A stretch of 64,000 nt of DNA, taken from positions 114,313 through 178,312 of the forward strand of contig NZ_JMPP01000028.1 in assembly GCF_000735435.1 (NCBI RefSeq), read 5' to 3'. Position numbers and translations under genes: made by a program. The notes under the pieces were generated by a model, which was not told where the DNA came from, did not search any database, and was given only the letters and a program-made list of their open reading frames with translations. This document shows positions 28,723-39,194 of the stretch, piece after piece (positions within the stretch are counted from its first letter, which is position 1; each line of letters opens with the position of its first letter). This DNA comes from Klebsiella planticola ATCC 33531 (GTDB lineage: Bacteria; Pseudomonadota; Gammaproteobacteria; Enterobacterales; Enterobacteriaceae).

Positions 28723-30551
28723 GTGATGTTTTTGACGCAAAAGCTTTCCTGAAAACGGTAACCAGCCAGCCGGGCGTCTATCGCATGTATGATGCTGGCG
28801 GTACCGTCATCTATGTTGGCAAAGCAAAAGATCTGAAAAAAAGGCTGAGCAGCTATTTTCGGAGCAACCTGGCTTCGCGTAAAACCGAAGCGCTGGTGGC
28901 ACTGATTGCGCAAATCGACGTGACCGTAACCCATACGGAAACGGAAGCGTTGCTGCTGGAGCACAACTACATCAAGCTGTATCAGCCACGCTATAACGTG
29001 CTGCTGCGCGACGACAAATCCTACCCCTTCATTTTCCTGAGCGGCGATACCCATCCACGCCTGGCAATGCACCGCGGTGCGAAACACGCCAGGGGCGAGT
29101 ATTTCGGTCCTTTCCCGAATGGTTATGCGGTTCGCGAGACGCTTGCACTGCTACAAAAAATTTTCCCTGTGCGTCAGTGCGAGAACAGCGTGTACCGTAA
29201 CCGGTCGCGTCCGTGCCTGCAGTATCAGATTGGCCGCTGCCTTGGGCCCTGTGTCTCAGGCCTGGTGAGCGAAGAGGAGTACGCGCAGCAGGTTGAATAT
29301 GTGCGTCTTTTCCTCGCGGGTAAAGATGATCAGGTGCTGACGCAACTCATTGCCCGGATGGAGAAGGCCAGCCAGGCGCTGGAGTTTGAGGAAGCGGCGC
29401 GCATTCGCGATCAGATTCAGGCCGTACGCCGGGTGACCGAGAAACAGTTCGTCTCGAATACCGGGGATGACCTCGACGTTATCGGCGTCGCCTTTGATGC
29501 GGGTATGGCCTGCGTCCACGTTCTGTTTATTCGTCAGGGCAAGGTCCTCGGTAGTCGCAGCTATTTTCCGAAAGTGCCAGGCGGTACTGAGCTCGGCGAA
29601 GTGGTGGAGACGTTCGTCGGTCAGTTCTATCTGCAGGGCAGCCAGATGCGTACTCTGCCGGGAGAGATTCTGCTCGATTTTAATCTTGGCGATAAAACCT
29701 TGCTGGCGGATTCCCTCTCCGAACTGGCGGGGCGTCGGGTGAATGTTCAGACGAAACCACGCGGCGACCGCGCCCGCTATCTCAAGCTGGCGCGTACCAA
29801 TGCGGCCACGGCCCTGACCACGAAGCTTTCCCAACAGTCGACGATCCATCAACGTCTTCAGGCCCTGGCTACCGTACTTAAACTGCCGGCCGTTAAACGT
29901 ATGGAATGCTTTGATATCAGCCATACTATGGGTGAACAGACGGTGGCTTCCTGCGTAGTGTTCGACAGTAACGGGCCGCTGCGCGCCGAGTATCGACGCT
30001 ACAATATTACCGGCATTACGCCGGGCGATGATTATGCGGCGATGAACCAGGTTCTGCGTCGCCGCTACGGTAAGGCAATAGAAGAGAACAAGATTCCTGA
30101 CGTTATCCTGATCGACGGCGGTAAAGGGCAGCTTGGGCAGGCGAAAAGCGTCTTTGCCGGGCTGGATGTGCCCTGGGACAAACAGCATCCTCTCTTATTG
30201 GGGGTGGCGAAAGGCAGCGATCGTAAAGCCGGGCTGGAAACGTTATTCTTCGAACCAGAAGGTGAGGGGTTTAACCTGCCGCCTGATTCGCCTGCGCTGC
30301 ACGTTATTCAGCATATTCGCGATGAATCCCACGATCATGCCATTGCCGGGCATCGTAAAAAGCGGGCAAAAGTGAAAAGCACCAGTTCACTGGAGACTAT
30401 CGAAGGGGTAGGGCCGAAACGCCGCCAGATGCTGCTGAAGTATATGGGCGGATTGCAAGGGTTACAGCAAGCCAGCGTCGAGGAGATAGCCAAAGTACCG
30501 GGTATATCTCACGGTCTGGCAGAAAAGATCTTCTACTCGTTGAAACATTAG
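28719..30551 (+). CDS. uvrC: Excinuclease ABC subunit C
   Basis: UvrC makes both incisions in nucleotide excision repair. The 610-residue product has the GIY-YIG domain at the N-terminus ([21 protein letters not shown], 3' cut), the Cys-rich segment around [14 protein letters not shown], the UVR UvrB-binding motif near residue 205-240, the RNase H-like endonuclease ([25 protein letters not shown], 5' cut) and C-terminal helix-hairpin-helix motifs ([18 protein letters not shown]). GTG 28719 gives exactly the E. coli length and overlaps the uvrY stop. Confidence 0.96.
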   Translation: MSDVFDAKAFLKTVTSQPGVYRMYDAGGTVIYVGKAKDLKKRLSSYFRSNLASRKTEALVALIAQIDVTVTHTETEALLLEHNYIKLYQPRYNVLLRDDKSYPFIFLSGDTHPRLAMHRGAKHARGEYFGPFPNGYAVRETLALLQKIFPVRQCENSVYRNRSRPCLQYQIGRCLGPCVSGLVSEEEYAQQVEYVRLFLAGKDDQVLTQLIARMEKASQALEFEEAARIRDQIQAVRRVTEKQFVSNTGDDLDVIGVAFDAGMACVHVLFIRQGKVLGSRSYFPKVPGGTELGEVVETFVGQFYLQGSQMRTLPGEILLDFNLGDKTLLADSLSELAGRRVNVQTKPRGDRARYLKLARTNAATALTTKLSQQSTIHQRLQALATVLKLPAVKRMECFDISHTMGEQTVASCVVFDSNGPLRAEYRRYNITGITPGDDYAAMNQVLRRRYGKAIEENKIPDVILIDGGKGQLGQAKSVFAGLDVPWDKQHPLLLGVAKGSDRKAGLETLFFEPEGEGFNLPPDSPALHVIQHIRDESHDHAIAGHRKKRAKVKSTSSLETIEGVGPKRRQMLLKYMGGLQGLQQASVEEIAKVPGISHGLAEKIFYSLKH

Positions 30552-30608
30552 GGGCTCTGTAGCAACATAGGGCTAATTTTTACTTCTAACAGATAGTTAC
30601 CTGTCACT

Positions 30609-31157
30609 ATGCAATTTAATATCCCTACATTGCTTACTCTGTTTCGCGTCATCCTGATACCGTTCTTTGTGCTGGCGTTTTATCTGCCTTTCGTCTGGGC
30701 CCCTTTTGCCTGCGCCCTGATCTTTTTTGTCGCTGCCGTTACCGACTGGTTTGATGGTTATCTGGCCCGCCGCTGGAATCAGAGCACCCGTTTCGGCGCT
30801 TTTCTTGACCCGGTGGCCGATAAAGTGATGGTGGCGATTGCGATGGTGCTGGTGGTTGAGCACTATCACACCTGGTGGGTAACCCTGCCGGCCGCGACCA
30901 TGATTGCCCGTGAAATTATTATTTCTGCGCTGCGTGAGTGGATGGCCGAACTGGGTAAACGCAGCAGCGTGGCGGTCTCCTGGATCGGCAAAGTGAAAAC
31001 AACCGCGCAGATGACGGCACTGGTGTGGATGCTGTGGCGACCAAACGCCTGGGTAGAGTGGGCCGGCATCGCCCTGTTCCTCGTGGCAGCGGTGCTGACG
31101 CTGTGGTCTATGCTGCAGTATCTGAACGCCGCGCGCGGAGATTTGCTTGATCAGTGA
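30609..31157 (+). CDS. pgsA: Phosphatidylglycerophosphate synthase
   Basis: PgsA transfers glycerol 3-phosphate to CDP-diacylglycerol, the committed step to phosphatidylglycerol and cardiolipin. The 182-residue inner-membrane protein has the CDP-alcohol phosphotransferase motif [20 protein letters not shown] with the trailing VADK Asp, and four or more membrane segments. It follows uvrC by 57 nt, as in E. coli, likely in the uvrY-uvrC-pgsA unit. Confidence 0.95.
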   Translation: MQFNIPTLLTLFRVILIPFFVLAFYLPFVWAPFACALIFFVAAVTDWFDGYLARRWNQSTRFGAFLDPVADKVMVAIAMVLVVEHYHTWWVTLPAATMIAREIIISALREWMAELGKRSSVAVSWIGKVKTTAQMTALVWMLWRPNAWVEWAGIALFLVAAVLTLWSMLQYLNAARGDLLDQ

Positions 31158-31207
31158 TCGTTTCGCCGCAAATTTCAGCAAACGACACAAGGATTTAAAA
31201 AATATCG

Positions 31208-31235
31208 TTGACTCATTTCGCCAGGTAAGTAGAAT
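31208..31235 (+). promoter_or_regulatory. Promoter of the glyW-cysT-leuZ tRNA operon
   Basis: TTGACT (31208-31213) and TAGAAT (31230-31235) are spaced by 16 bp, followed by a discriminator GCAACGCATCG. This is a good sigma-70 promoter about 70 bp upstream of the first tRNA and agrees with the usual strong tRNA promoters. Confidence 0.75.
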
Positions 31236-31308
31236 GCAACGCATCGAACGGCAGCACAGCTTGCCAGACGATAACAAAATCAAGTGATTAGCAAATTTGC
31301 TTGATGAT

Positions 31309-31384
<76 letters not shown>

Positions 31385-31423
31385 GATTAAAAACATCGGC
31401 AGATGCGGGTGTTTAAGTATTAA

Positions 31424-31497
31424 GGCGCGTTAGCAAAGCGGTTATGTAGCGGATTGCAAATCCGTCTAGTCCGGTTCGACTCCGGAACGCGCCTCCA
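31424..31497 (+). tRNA. cysT: tRNA-Cys (GCA)
   Basis: A 74-nt cloverleaf from GGCGCGTTAGC to GCGCCTCCA with anticodon GCA in ATTGCAAAT. Second gene of the operon. Confidence 0.97.
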
Positions 31498-31510
31498 ATT
31501 TACATCCCGA

Positions 31511-31596
31511 GCCCGGATGGTGGAATCGGTAGACACAAGGGATTTAAAATCCCTCGGCCATAGGCTGTACGAGTTCAAGTCTCGTTCCGGGTACCA
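31511..31596 (+). tRNA. leuZ: tRNA-Leu (TAA)
   Basis: An 86-nt class II tRNA from GCCCGGATGG to GGGTACCA with anticodon TAA in TTTAAAAT and a long variable arm. Third gene of the operon, followed by a terminator. Confidence 0.96.
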
Positions 31597-31634
31597 TTGG
31601 GATTATTGAATAAAATCAATGATAAGCAGTGTCG

Positions 31635-31660
31635 TGAAACCACCTACGGGTGGTTTTTTC
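31635..31660 (+). terminator. Terminator of the tRNA operon
   Basis: AACCACC (31638-31644), loop TACG, GGTGGTT (31649-31655), T-run to 31659. Confidence 0.88.
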
Positions 31661-31865
31661 ATTTCTGAAATCCCCCCTTTCATGATCTCGCGGCATTATA
31701 TCTTTTTGTCACACGGTCCACCGCCTGACGGAGCGACCGCAATTATCCTGCCATACCGGGCCATTTCATGTCATGACGGGGTAATTCTACGCCGGGCGAA
31801 ATCCCGCCAGGCCGGCCGTTGAAACTGATATCATCAACATCTCTGTTCCTCGAAAAGGTGTTCAT

Positions 31866-32831
31866 ATGCTGCATTCTGGCCTGCCGGAGAGGCATAGAAT
31901 CTTCATCGGCGATATCCACGGTCAGTACCATAAGCTCTCCGCTTTGCTGGATCATCTTGATGCTCTGTACCAACGGGATGAGCGTTTACTGATCTTTGTC
32001 GGCGATCTGATTGATAATCAGCCTGGGGCGCCGATCGACCACCTGGCGGTACTGGAGCGGGTGAGGGCGGAAGTGGAATCGCGGCGGGCGATATGCCTGA
32101 TGGGCAATCATGAATTTAATGCCGTTGGCTGGTCAATGCGCCATCCGCAGAGCGCTCAGCCCCTGCGGCCGCATTCACCGAATAATCGACGTCAGCATCA
32201 GGCGTTTCTGGCCGATGTTGTCGAAGACACTCCGCGGCATAATTTCTGGATCGACTGGTTTAAAACCCTGCCGCTGTTTGTTGATTATGGCGATATTCGG
32301 GCGGTACATGCCTGCTGGGAAGATGAGACAATTGCCCGGCTACGGCCGTGGCTGGATGAACAGAATCGATTGAAACCCGAAAGCTGGGTCGCCGCTTTTG
32401 ATAAACAGCATCCTCTGTTCCGGATGATCGAGACCGTGCTTAAAGGACCGGAACTGAAACTCCCCGCGGGCTTTAGTTTCGTGGATAAGACCGGCGTCGA
32501 GCGCCGCCATATTCGTGTGCGCTGGTGGCGAGATGATGCGAAAACCTATCGCCAGATAGCCCAGGTTCAGGTGGAGATGGTCAGCCGGATCCCGGATATT
32601 CCTCTGGAGCAGACCGTTCCTGGCACCACAGATGTCCCGGTGGTGATCGGTCACTACACGTTATCCGGCGAACCTCACTCCTTGAGCGAGCGTGTTGTCT
32701 GCGTCGATTACAACGCGGCGAAAGCCGATAACCCGCTTTACGCCTGGATTCAGGAACCCGGCCCGCGACGCGCGGTAACGGGAACCTTTGTCTGCAAGCC
32801 CAATGCCTCCTGCCGCCACCCTGCCGGCTAG
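31866..32831 (+). CDS. Calcineurin-like metallophosphoesterase
   Basis: This 321-residue cytosolic enzyme has the complete two-metal phosphoesterase set: GDIHG (Asp16, His18), GDLID (Asp47), GNHE (Asn81, His82), the RAVHACW His and a late VVIGHYTL His. The family includes PrpA/PrpB-type protein phosphatases and diadenosine polyphosphatases; the GDIHGQYHKLSALLDHL start is closest to that group. It is absent from this position in E. coli and sits between the leuZ operon and a DUF805 gene. The natural substrate is not evident. Confidence 0.85.
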   Translation: MLHSGLPERHRIFIGDIHGQYHKLSALLDHLDALYQRDERLLIFVGDLIDNQPGAPIDHLAVLERVRAEVESRRAICLMGNHEFNAVGWSMRHPQSAQPLRPHSPNNRRQHQAFLADVVEDTPRHNFWIDWFKTLPLFVDYGDIRAVHACWEDETIARLRPWLDEQNRLKPESWVAAFDKQHPLFRMIETVLKGPELKLPAGFSFVDKTGVERRHIRVRWWRDDAKTYRQIAQVQVEMVSRIPDIPLEQTVPGTTDVPVVIGHYTLSGEPHSLSERVVCVDYNAAKADNPLYAWIQEPGPRRAVTGTFVCKPNASCRHPAG

Positions 32832-32976
32832 CGCCGGTATTCAGCGTTTCCCCCCCATTTTTCTCAGGCGCGGCATGGCCAAAGTGCGGTAAAATAGCGT
32901 TCCGGTTCGCCGGACTATTATCCTTTGGGAACGGAACGCCGTTATGGCAATAAAAACAATTTAAATGAGGGATCTT

Positions 32977-33552
32977 ATGGCTACATTGCTTGAAAGCTAC
33001 GGTGATTGCTTCCGCAAATATGCCACCTTTCGCGGGCGTTCGGCGCGCAAGGAGTATGTGGTTTTTACCGTCGCCAACTTTGTGCTTTCGGCCGTACTGG
33101 GGTTGATTCCAATCGTGGGCGGCCTGTTTGGCCTGATCATCATTATCCCCGGTATCGCGGTTGCGGTGCGCCGTCTGCATGATTTGAACAAATCAGGCTG
33201 GTGGCTGCTATCACCCTATGCTGTTCTGCTGGTTGGCTTTATCGGCATTATCGCCACCGTTGATAACGGTGAGGCGGCCGTGTGGGTATGGATCGCGGCG
33301 GCGGGAGGCATGGCGGCGCTGGCGTTGTCTGTCTGGCTGCTGTTTGCCCGCGGCACCGATGGCGTCAACCGCTATGGCGACATTCAGCAAGAGAGTGAAT
33401 ACAGCCCGCTAGCTGCCCGGCAGAGCGCGCCGCTCTCTTCCGCCGATGATGTGCGGGAACGCCTTGCGCAGGCGAAAAAAATGTTCGATGACGGAACCAT
33501 TACCGAGAGCGAATACGAAACGATGCGCGCCAGCATCATTAAAGACATTTAA
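32977..33552 (+). CDS. DUF805 membrane protein with C-terminal SHOCT-like segment
   Basis: This 191-residue protein begins with the DUF805 hallmark FRKYATFRGRSARKEYVVF, then about four membrane helices (IIIIPGIAVAVRRLHDLNKSG is the conserved loop) and ends with ERLAQAKKMFDDGTITESEYE, a SHOCT-type oligomerisation/short C-terminal helix pair. No biochemical function is known for DUF805. I chose ATG 32977 because GAGGGATCTT precedes it; ATG 32965 lacks a ribosome site. Like the neighbouring phosphoesterase it is not part of the E. coli order here. Confidence 0.82.
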   Translation: MATLLESYGDCFRKYATFRGRSARKEYVVFTVANFVLSAVLGLIPIVGGLFGLIIIIPGIAVAVRRLHDLNKSGWWLLSPYAVLLVGFIGIIATVDNGEAAVWVWIAAAGGMAALALSVWLLFARGTDGVNRYGDIQQESEYSPLAARQSAPLSSADDVRERLAQAKKMFDDGTITESEYETMRASIIKDI

Positions 33553-33636
33553 CGCTTGCTGAGTACGCTGCCGGGTGGTTTTCTCCTGGCATTTCCGCTA
33601 CTGTATGCGCCATTTTCTACCACGACGAGCCTGTTT

Positions 33637-34305
33637 ATGAAAACCGGACCCCTGAACGAAAGCGAACTTGAATGGCTGGACGATATCCTGTCGAAATACG
33701 CCACCGAGGGCGCCATCCTTGATGTCTCAGAGCTTGACGGCCTGCTGACGGCCATTCTCTCCGGCCCGAAAGAGATTGAACCGGCTCAGTGGCTGCTGGC
33801 AATCTGGGGCGGAGCGGACAATGTGCCGCGCTGGGCGAACGACCGCGAGCGTGACCATTTTGTTAACCTAACTCTGCAGCACATGAGCGACATTGCCGAG
33901 CGTCTGGACGAGTATCCCGATCAGTTTGAACCGCTGTTTGGGACCCGCGAAGAGGAAGGTCAGGAGCTGACGATTGTTGAGGAGTGGTGCTTCGGCTATA
34001 TGCGCGGCGTCGCTCTCGGAAACTGGCCTGCTCTGCCGGAAGAGCCGCAGTCGGCGCTGGACAGCATTGCTTTACACGGCACGGAAGCGCAGTTTACGGC
34101 GGTTGAGGCGCTCTCTGTCGATGAGTTTATCGCCAGTGTAGACCATATCCGCCCGGCAGCGCTCTCGTTGTACCAATACTGGACTGAGCATGCTGAGCCG
34201 GAGATCGTGCAGCAACCGATCCGCAATGAAGTCAAGGTCGGGCGTAACGATCCCTGTCCCTGTGGCAGCGGTAAAAAATATAAGCAGTGTTGCTTAGCGA
34301 AATAA
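33637..34305 (+). CDS. yecA: YecA family protein with SEC-C zinc motif
   Basis: This 222-residue protein has a UPF0149/YecA N-terminal domain ([31 protein letters not shown]) and a C-terminal SEC-C zinc finger ([18 protein letters not shown]), the motif also found at the end of SecA. In E. coli YecA binds ribosomes/translocating chains through this finger according to published work I recall. I chose ATG 33637 by homology; the extra upstream 27 codons are not conserved. Convergent with tyrP. Confidence 0.93.
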   Translation: MKTGPLNESELEWLDDILSKYATEGAILDVSELDGLLTAILSGPKEIEPAQWLLAIWGGADNVPRWANDRERDHFVNLTLQHMSDIAERLDEYPDQFEPLFGTREEEGQELTIVEEWCFGYMRGVALGNWPALPEEPQSALDSIALHGTEAQFTAVEALSVDEFIASVDHIRPAALSLYQYWTEHAEPEIVQQPIRNEVKVGRNDPCPCGSGKKYKQCCLAK

Positions 34306-34335
34306 AAAAGGGGCCTGATGGCCCCTTTTTTTATC
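34302..34335. terminator. Bidirectional terminator between yecA and tyrP
   Basis: GGGGCC (34310-34315), loop TGAT, GGCCCC (34320-34325) is flanked by A and T runs on both sides (AAAAAA before, TTTTTTT after). Confidence 0.88.
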
Positions 34336-35542
34336 CTACCGCCGGGAGCAGACCCGCGACGATGCAAAACTGAATAGCGACAATCGCGATACCGCATAGC
34401 AACACCAGCCACAGCGCCGGTGTTCCCCCTGCGACCCGCCAGGGAGCGTCAGGGTGCTGTTTCCGACTCTTCATCACCAGCAGCGAGGGCAGCATGAGCG
34501 CCAGCACCGCCAGCGCGACGCCGGCATAGCCCAGCGCCATCACGAAGCCGCGCGGATAAAACAGGGCAAACGCCAGCGGCGGGAGGAAGGTGATTGCTCC
34601 GCTTTGCAGACGACCGCCGGGGCTGTTTTTGCGCTGGAACAGATCGGCCAGATAATCAAACAGCCCAAGCGCCACGCCAAGGAACGAGGTGGCCAGCGCG
34701 AGGTCGGCGAACAGATGCACGGCCAGTTCAACGTGCGGCGACGCCACGACTTCGCGCAGTGCTTCCAGTAACCCGTTCAGGCCGGCATTTTGCGCCAGCA
34801 GCGCGGTAAATGCCGGTGAGTCAATACTGCCGAGCGTCGCCAGCTGCCAGAAAATATAGGCCACCAGCGGGATAAAGCTACCGATGATAAAGACCCGGCG
34901 CAGCTTACGAATATCGCCGTTGAGATAGCTGACGATGCTCGGCACGCTGCCGTGGAAACCGAAAGAGGTAAAAATCACCGGGATCGCCGACAGCGCCAGG
35001 CCCTGCTGGAGCGGGAGCGTCAGCAGATTGATCCGGTGAATATGTGGCAACAGCAGCACCAGCATAATGGCGAGAAAAATGATTTTGGCGCTAAACAGGA
35101 AGCGGTTAAACAGATCAACCAGCGATGTGCCGAGGCAGACTACCGCGCCGCCAATGGCGGTAAACAGCAACACGCCGCCCGCAGGAGGAAGCGACCAGTC
35201 CAGCCACTGATTGAGGCTAGAGGCCAGCAGTTCGCCCGCGCCGCTGATGTAGGCCGCGGTCAGCGCATACATCAGGAATAACATGCACAAGCCGGTCACC
35301 CACTGCCCGTAGCGTCCGAGATAACGTGCCGCCAGCGAACCGAGTCCCATATCGGCGGGCACGTGCTGATAGACCTCCAGCAGTAATAACGCGGTGTAGC
35401 ACATCAGCGCCCACAGCGCGATCAGTAAGCAGAAGGTGACGCCGAAACCCACGCCCGCGGAAGCCAGCGGCATTGCCAACATCCCTGCGCCGATTGTGGT
35501 TCCGGCCACGATTAAAATACTACCCAGAGTGCGGTTCTTCAC
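34331..35542 (-). CDS. tyrP: Tyrosine-specific transporter TyrP
   Basis: TyrP is a proton-driven tyrosine importer of the aromatic amino acid permease (Mtr/TnaB/TyrP) family with 11 membrane segments. Conserved features are [20 protein letters not shown] at the N-terminus, [17 protein letters not shown], and [16 protein letters not shown]. Start GTG 35542 gives 403 residues, the E. coli length, and the KNRTLGS N-terminus; it is preceded by AGAGAG. In E. coli it is regulated by TyrR; I did not identify a convincing TyrR box in the 190 bp upstream. Confidence 0.94.
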   Translation of the reverse strand: MKNRTLGSILIVAGTTIGAGMLAMPLASAGVGFGVTFCLLIALWALMCYTALLLLEVYQHVPADMGLGSLAARYLGRYGQWVTGLCMLFLMYALTAAYISGAGELLASSLNQWLDWSLPPAGGVLLFTAIGGAVVCLGTSLVDLFNRFLFSAKIIFLAIMLVLLLPHIHRINLLTLPLQQGLALSAIPVIFTSFGFHGSVPSIVSYLNGDIRKLRRVFIIGSFIPLVAYIFWQLATLGSIDSPAFTALLAQNAGLNGLLEALREVVASPHVELAVHLFADLALATSFLGVALGLFDYLADLFQRKNSPGGRLQSGAITFLPPLAFALFYPRGFVMALGYAGVALAVLALMLPSLLVMKSRKQHPDAPWRVAGGTPALWLVLLCGIAIVAIQFCIVAGLLPAVG

Positions 35543-35736
35543 GTTTCTCTCTATCCATGAAGGAATTAACAATAAAATATGTCGCGCAGAGTATGTGAAA
35601 TTATCATTCTCGTCAAATGAGGGTTACAGTGGTTGTAATTAAATATTTACACTCCACGAAGGCCGCCTGAAGGCTGCGCTGGCGCAAAGCTTGCTGCTGT
35701 CCGCCGGGCTATTCTGGGCGTTTTACAGGAGGAGCT

Positions 35737-35976
35737 ATGCAATCGATTCATGGTCATGAAGTGCTGCAGATGATGATCGCCTCGGGCGAACCTTACTCGA
35801 CGGCCAGTCTTGAAGCGGCAATCATCGCGCGCTTCGGCGCAGATGCACGTTTTCATACCTGCTCGGCAGAAAATTTAAGCGCGGCGGAGCTGGTGGCGTT
35901 TCTACAGAAAAAGGGGAAGTTTGTTGCCGTAGAGGCGGGGTTTAATACGCGTGAGAGTAAAATCTGCCAGCATTAA
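35737..35976 (+). CDS. yecH: Small protein YecH (DUF2492)
   Basis: This 79-residue protein starts behind AGGAGGA. It has conserved HGHEVLQMM, FGADARFHTCSAENLSA and a C-terminal KICQH; the His and Cys residues suggest metal binding. DUF2492 has no established function. It lies next to ftnA, as in E. coli. Confidence 0.92.
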   Translation: MQSIHGHEVLQMMIASGEPYSTASLEAAIIARFGADARFHTCSAENLSAAELVAFLQKKGKFVAVEAGFNTRESKICQH

Positions 35977-36012
35977 TTTCGTGGCGAAGCCGAAACTTCG
36001 CCACCGGGATAA

Positions 36013-36510
36013 TTAATTCTGCGTGTCGAGCGTCGCCAGCTCTTTATCAATAAAGTACAGGCCTTCGCCGCTTTTACCGGCGAGGGTCAGCTTATCAATA
36101 ACAGATTTAAATAATTTCTCTTCTTCATGCTGTTCAGCCACATACCACTGCAGGAAATTAAACGTCGGATAATCCTGATTGGTCATGGCGGCGTGGGCCA
36201 GCTCATTAATTTTCTGGGTAATCAGCTGTTCGTGTTCGTAGGTGACGCGAAATAGCTCATCCAGCGATGCATACTCGGCAAACGGCGAGGAGATGGCGTT
36301 GATGCAAGGCAGGCTGCCGGTATCGGTCAAATAATCAAACAGGCGCTGCATATGGGTCATCTCTTCCTGCGCATGACGGCGGAGGAATGCGGCGGCGCCT
36401 TCAAAGCTGTGGTAGCTGCACCATGCGCTCATTTGCTGATAAAGCAGAGAAGAATAAAGCTCAAGATTCATCTGCTCATTCAGTTTATCGATCATTTCTG
36501 TTTTCAGCAT
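36013..36510 (-). CDS. ftnA: Ferritin FtnA
   Basis: FtnA is the main iron-storage ferritin, a 24-subunit shell that oxidises Fe(II). The 165-residue product keeps the ferroxidase ligands Glu17 (MNLELYSS), Glu49/Glu50 and His53 (QEEMTHMQ), Glu94-type residues in TYEHEQLIT and Gln/Glu in [10 protein letters not shown]. In E. coli it is induced by Fe-Fur through removal of H-NS; the region upstream here is very AT-rich, in agreement. Confidence 0.95.
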   Translation of the reverse strand: MLKTEMIDKLNEQMNLELYSSLLYQQMSAWCSYHSFEGAAAFLRRHAQEEMTHMQRLFDYLTDTGSLPCINAISSPFAEYASLDELFRVTYEHEQLITQKINELAHAAMTNQDYPTFNFLQWYVAEQHEEEKLFKSVIDKLTLAGKSGEGLYFIDKELATLDTQN

Positions 36511-36945
36511 CGCGTGTGCTCCGAAAATAAAGACTTAACATAATGGTGTCGCCACTATAATTTGTTATTAATTTATTTGCAAAAAGTAAATTAAAAAACT
36601 TATTTATTAAAAATGAAAATGGGAATAAAACGCATTGGCAATTTAATATGTAATGAGAATGGTTTCGGTTTAATATTTTAGCCAGTTCGTACTATCAAAA
36701 TATAAAACAGAAATAAGGTGTCTGGCGTTGGCTGGAAGATGGGCTGCCAGGCAGCGGATTTCGTCGCTACCTGTGGCGGCTGGCACCGGGAGGCGGCAGG
36801 CCAAAGGCGAAAAATGTGAAGCGCTACGTAATTTATAAAACAACTTTTCATAAAATTTGAAAGTGTGTTTGTTAAGTAGTAGAGTCCATCATAACGCTAA
36901 CGAACTATCGCGGGAGCGCCCGCGCAGCATTCAGGAGAGTAAAGC
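36511..36945. promoter_or_regulatory. ftnA / isomerase divergent promoter region with KdgR-like palindrome
   Basis: A 434-bp divergent gap. The ftnA side is very AT-rich (36540-36720), typical of H-NS targets. The isomerase side holds an imperfect palindrome TTTATAAAA (36832-36840), CAACT, TTTCATAAA (36846-36854), matching 8 of 9 paired positions and resembling KdgR operators of pectin genes. No gene is seen. Confidence 0.45.
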
Positions 36946-37584
36946 ATGAAAATTGCACTGATGATGGAAAACAGCCAGGCCAGCAAAAACGCCATCATCC
37001 TCAACGAGCTAAACGCCGTTGCCGATGAAAAAGGGTTCCCGGTATACAACGTCGGGATGAGCGATGAGCACGATCATCATCTGACCTATATTCATCTGGG
37101 CATTATGGCCAGCATTCTGTTGAATTCGAAAGCGGTTGATTTCGTGGTAACCGGCTGCGGTACCGGGCAGGGAGCGCTGATGTCGCTGAATATCCACCCT
37201 GGCGTGGTGTGCGGCTACTGTATTGATCCGGCTGATGCCTTCCTGTTTGCGCAGATTAATAACGGTAATGCGCTGTCCCTGCCTTTTGCCAAAGGTTTTG
37301 GCTGGGGCGCCGAGCTGAACGTGCGCTTTATTTTTGAAAAAGCCTTCACCGGTCGCAATGGCGAAGGTTACCCGCCGGAACGCAAGGAGCCGCAGGTGCG
37401 TAATGCCGGGATCCTGAATACGGTGAAAGCTGCCGTGGTGAAAGATAACTATCTGGATACTCTGCGCGCTATCGATCCGGAACTGGTCAAAACGGCTGTC
37501 TCCGGCCCGCGTTTCCAGCAGTGCTTCTTCGAGAACTGCCAGGATAAAGAGATCGAAGCGTTTGTCCGCCAGATAGTCGGCTAA
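36946..37584 (+). CDS. RpiB/LacA/LacB-family sugar isomerase
   Basis: This 212-residue protein has the RpiB-family fold: MKIALMMENSQASKN at the N-terminus, active-site Cys in VTGCGTGQGALMSLN and NNGNALSLPFAKGFGWG. Classical members isomerise ribose 5-phosphate or galactose 6-phosphate, but a longer subgroup with this spacing occurs in pectin/hexuronate clusters (called SpiX in work on the KdgR regulon, and DhuI in streptococci, which isomerises 4-deoxy-5-ketouronate). Starts behind CAGGAGAG. It is monocistronic, ending at a strong terminator. The uronate assignment is inference from family and context. Confidence 0.8.
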   Translation: MKIALMMENSQASKNAIILNELNAVADEKGFPVYNVGMSDEHDHHLTYIHLGIMASILLNSKAVDFVVTGCGTGQGALMSLNIHPGVVCGYCIDPADAFLFAQINNGNALSLPFAKGFGWGAELNVRFIFEKAFTGRNGEGYPPERKEPQVRNAGILNTVKAAVVKDNYLDTLRAIDPELVKTAVSGPRFQQCFFENCQDKEIEAFVRQIVG

Positions 37585-37603
37585 GCCCTCGGTTTTTTTT
37601 CCA

Positions 37604-37632
37604 ATAAGGCCAGCTTCCGCTGGCCTTTTTAC
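37604..37632 (+). terminator. Terminator after the RpiB-like gene
   Basis: AAGGCCAGC (37606-37614), loop TTCC, GCTGGCC (37619-37625), T-run. On the other strand it could also end the convergent MFS gene, whose stop lies directly beside it. Confidence 0.82.
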
Positions 37633-37634
37633 TT

Positions 37635-39068
37635 TTATTTTTTTCTCTCCGAGACGCTGCTGCCGGCATCTTTACTCAACCGCAAACTATCCACCATTCC
37701 CACCAGACAAATGAAGGCAATAAAGACGAAGGAGAGCCGGAAGCTGATTCCCGGCACTGCCGTCAGGCTTAACCACTCACTGGCTTTTTCACCCATGCGA
37801 ATGCCGATCGCGCCGAGCGTGATCCCCAGACCCACGGCCAGCTGCGACGCGGTACTGAACAACGTATTGGCGTAGCTCATCTGCGCGGGCGGAACATCGG
37901 CAAAAGCAAGCGTGCTCACGCCGGTAAACTGAATCGAGCGGAATACGCCGCCGAGGTACAGGATCATGCAAATGAGCCAGATCGGGGTCTGCGGCGTTAA
38001 AAAAGCACAGGCGAGCAGTGAGATGACGTTTAGCGCCCCGTTTATCAACAGTAGCCGACGGAAGCCGAGCCAACGAATGAGCGGGGTGGTCGCGGGTTTA
38101 ATGGTGAAGTTGCCGACAAACACCGCCAGCACCAGCAGCCCGGAATGGAAAGGATCCATACCAAAGCCGACCTGAAACAGCAGCGGCAACAGAAAGGGAA
38201 CGGCGCTGATGGAAGCGCGGAAAAGCGACCCTCCGTACATCGTAACCCGAAAGGTGGGCACCTGTAGCGCATCCAGACGCACCATCGGCCACTCTGCCCG
38301 GCGGAAATGGCGCAGAGCGAACAGCATGCATCCTGTACCGAGCCCCAGCAGGAGCAGGGTTGCCCAGCCTTGCGGCCGGGTATCGCCAAGCAACTCCATG
38401 GCGCTCACCAGGCTCACCATGGCAACCGATGTCGCAAAGAAGCCGGGAAGGTCAAAGGGACGTCGCTCCTCTTCGCGGATAGCGGGAATAATACGCAGCG
38501 ACAGCGCAATGGCTATCAATCCCAGAGGAACATTAATAAAGAATATCCAGTGCCAGCTGGCATAGCGGGTAATAAAGCCACCCAGCGGTGGACCGATGAT
38601 CGGCGCCACCAGCGCCGGCCATGTCAATGTGGCAATGGCTTTGATGAGCTGATCTTTTGGCGTGGTCCGCAGCACCGCCAGACGGCCGACGGGCACCATC
38701 AGCGCGCCACCCATCCCCTGAAGGATACGCATAGCGACAAAGGTGTCCACGTTGCTGGCAAAGCCGCAAAAAACTGAGGCCAGCGTAAAAATGGCCAACG
38801 CCAGCGTGAAGATCTGACGCGCGCCGAAGCGATCGGCAATCCATCCGCTGGCCGGGATCAATACCGCCAGCGTAATCAGGTAGGCGCTGATACCGATATT
38901 CAGGTCAACCGCCGCAATGCCAAAATCCTTTGCCATGTCCGGCAGCGCGGTAGCGATTACCGTCCCGTCAAGAAACTCCATGAAAAATGCCCCGGCAACC
39001 AGCAGCGCGGGAGCGGAGAAGGCGCGGCCTTCTCGTGAAGAGATATCTGTACTCATTGTGTCTGCCAT
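37635..39068 (-). CDS. MFS exporter, DHA2 (EmrB/QacA) type
   Basis: This 477-residue protein has 13-14 membrane segments, an FMEFLDGTVIATALPDMAKD motif in helix 1 (motif D1), WIADRFGARQIF (motif A) and VGRLAVLRTTP. These features mark 14-TM drug:H+ antiporters, which expel hydrophobic or amphiphilic compounds. The start is uncertain: ATG 39068 (MADTMSTDI) or 39056 are both plausible, without strong Shine-Dalgarno. It is not at this place in E. coli. No adjacent regulator or membrane-fusion gene is seen, so the substrate is unknown. Confidence 0.85.
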   Translation of the reverse strand: MADTMSTDISSREGRAFSAPALLVAGAFFMEFLDGTVIATALPDMAKDFGIAAVDLNIGISAYLITLAVLIPASGWIADRFGARQIFTLALAIFTLASVFCGFASNVDTFVAMRILQGMGGALMVPVGRLAVLRTTPKDQLIKAIATLTWPALVAPIIGPPLGGFITRYASWHWIFFINVPLGLIAIALSLRIIPAIREEERRPFDLPGFFATSVAMVSLVSAMELLGDTRPQGWATLLLLGLGTGCMLFALRHFRRAEWPMVRLDALQVPTFRVTMYGGSLFRASISAVPFLLPLLFQVGFGMDPFHSGLLVLAVFVGNFTIKPATTPLIRWLGFRRLLLINGALNVISLLACAFLTPQTPIWLICMILYLGGVFRSIQFTGVSTLAFADVPPAQMSYANTLFSTASQLAVGLGITLGAIGIRMGEKASEWLSLTAVPGISFRLSFVFIAFICLVGMVDSLRLSKDAGSSVSERKK

Positions 39069-39194
39069 CGGCTGGTGAGGTTCTGATCGCAGGAAAAACC
39101 GGCAGGCTCTTAACTCTGCGATTTCCCTCATTTTTGTTTAATTTATAAATTATTTTTGTGAAAAAATTGTGAGTTGCCGCATATTTTTATTGAT

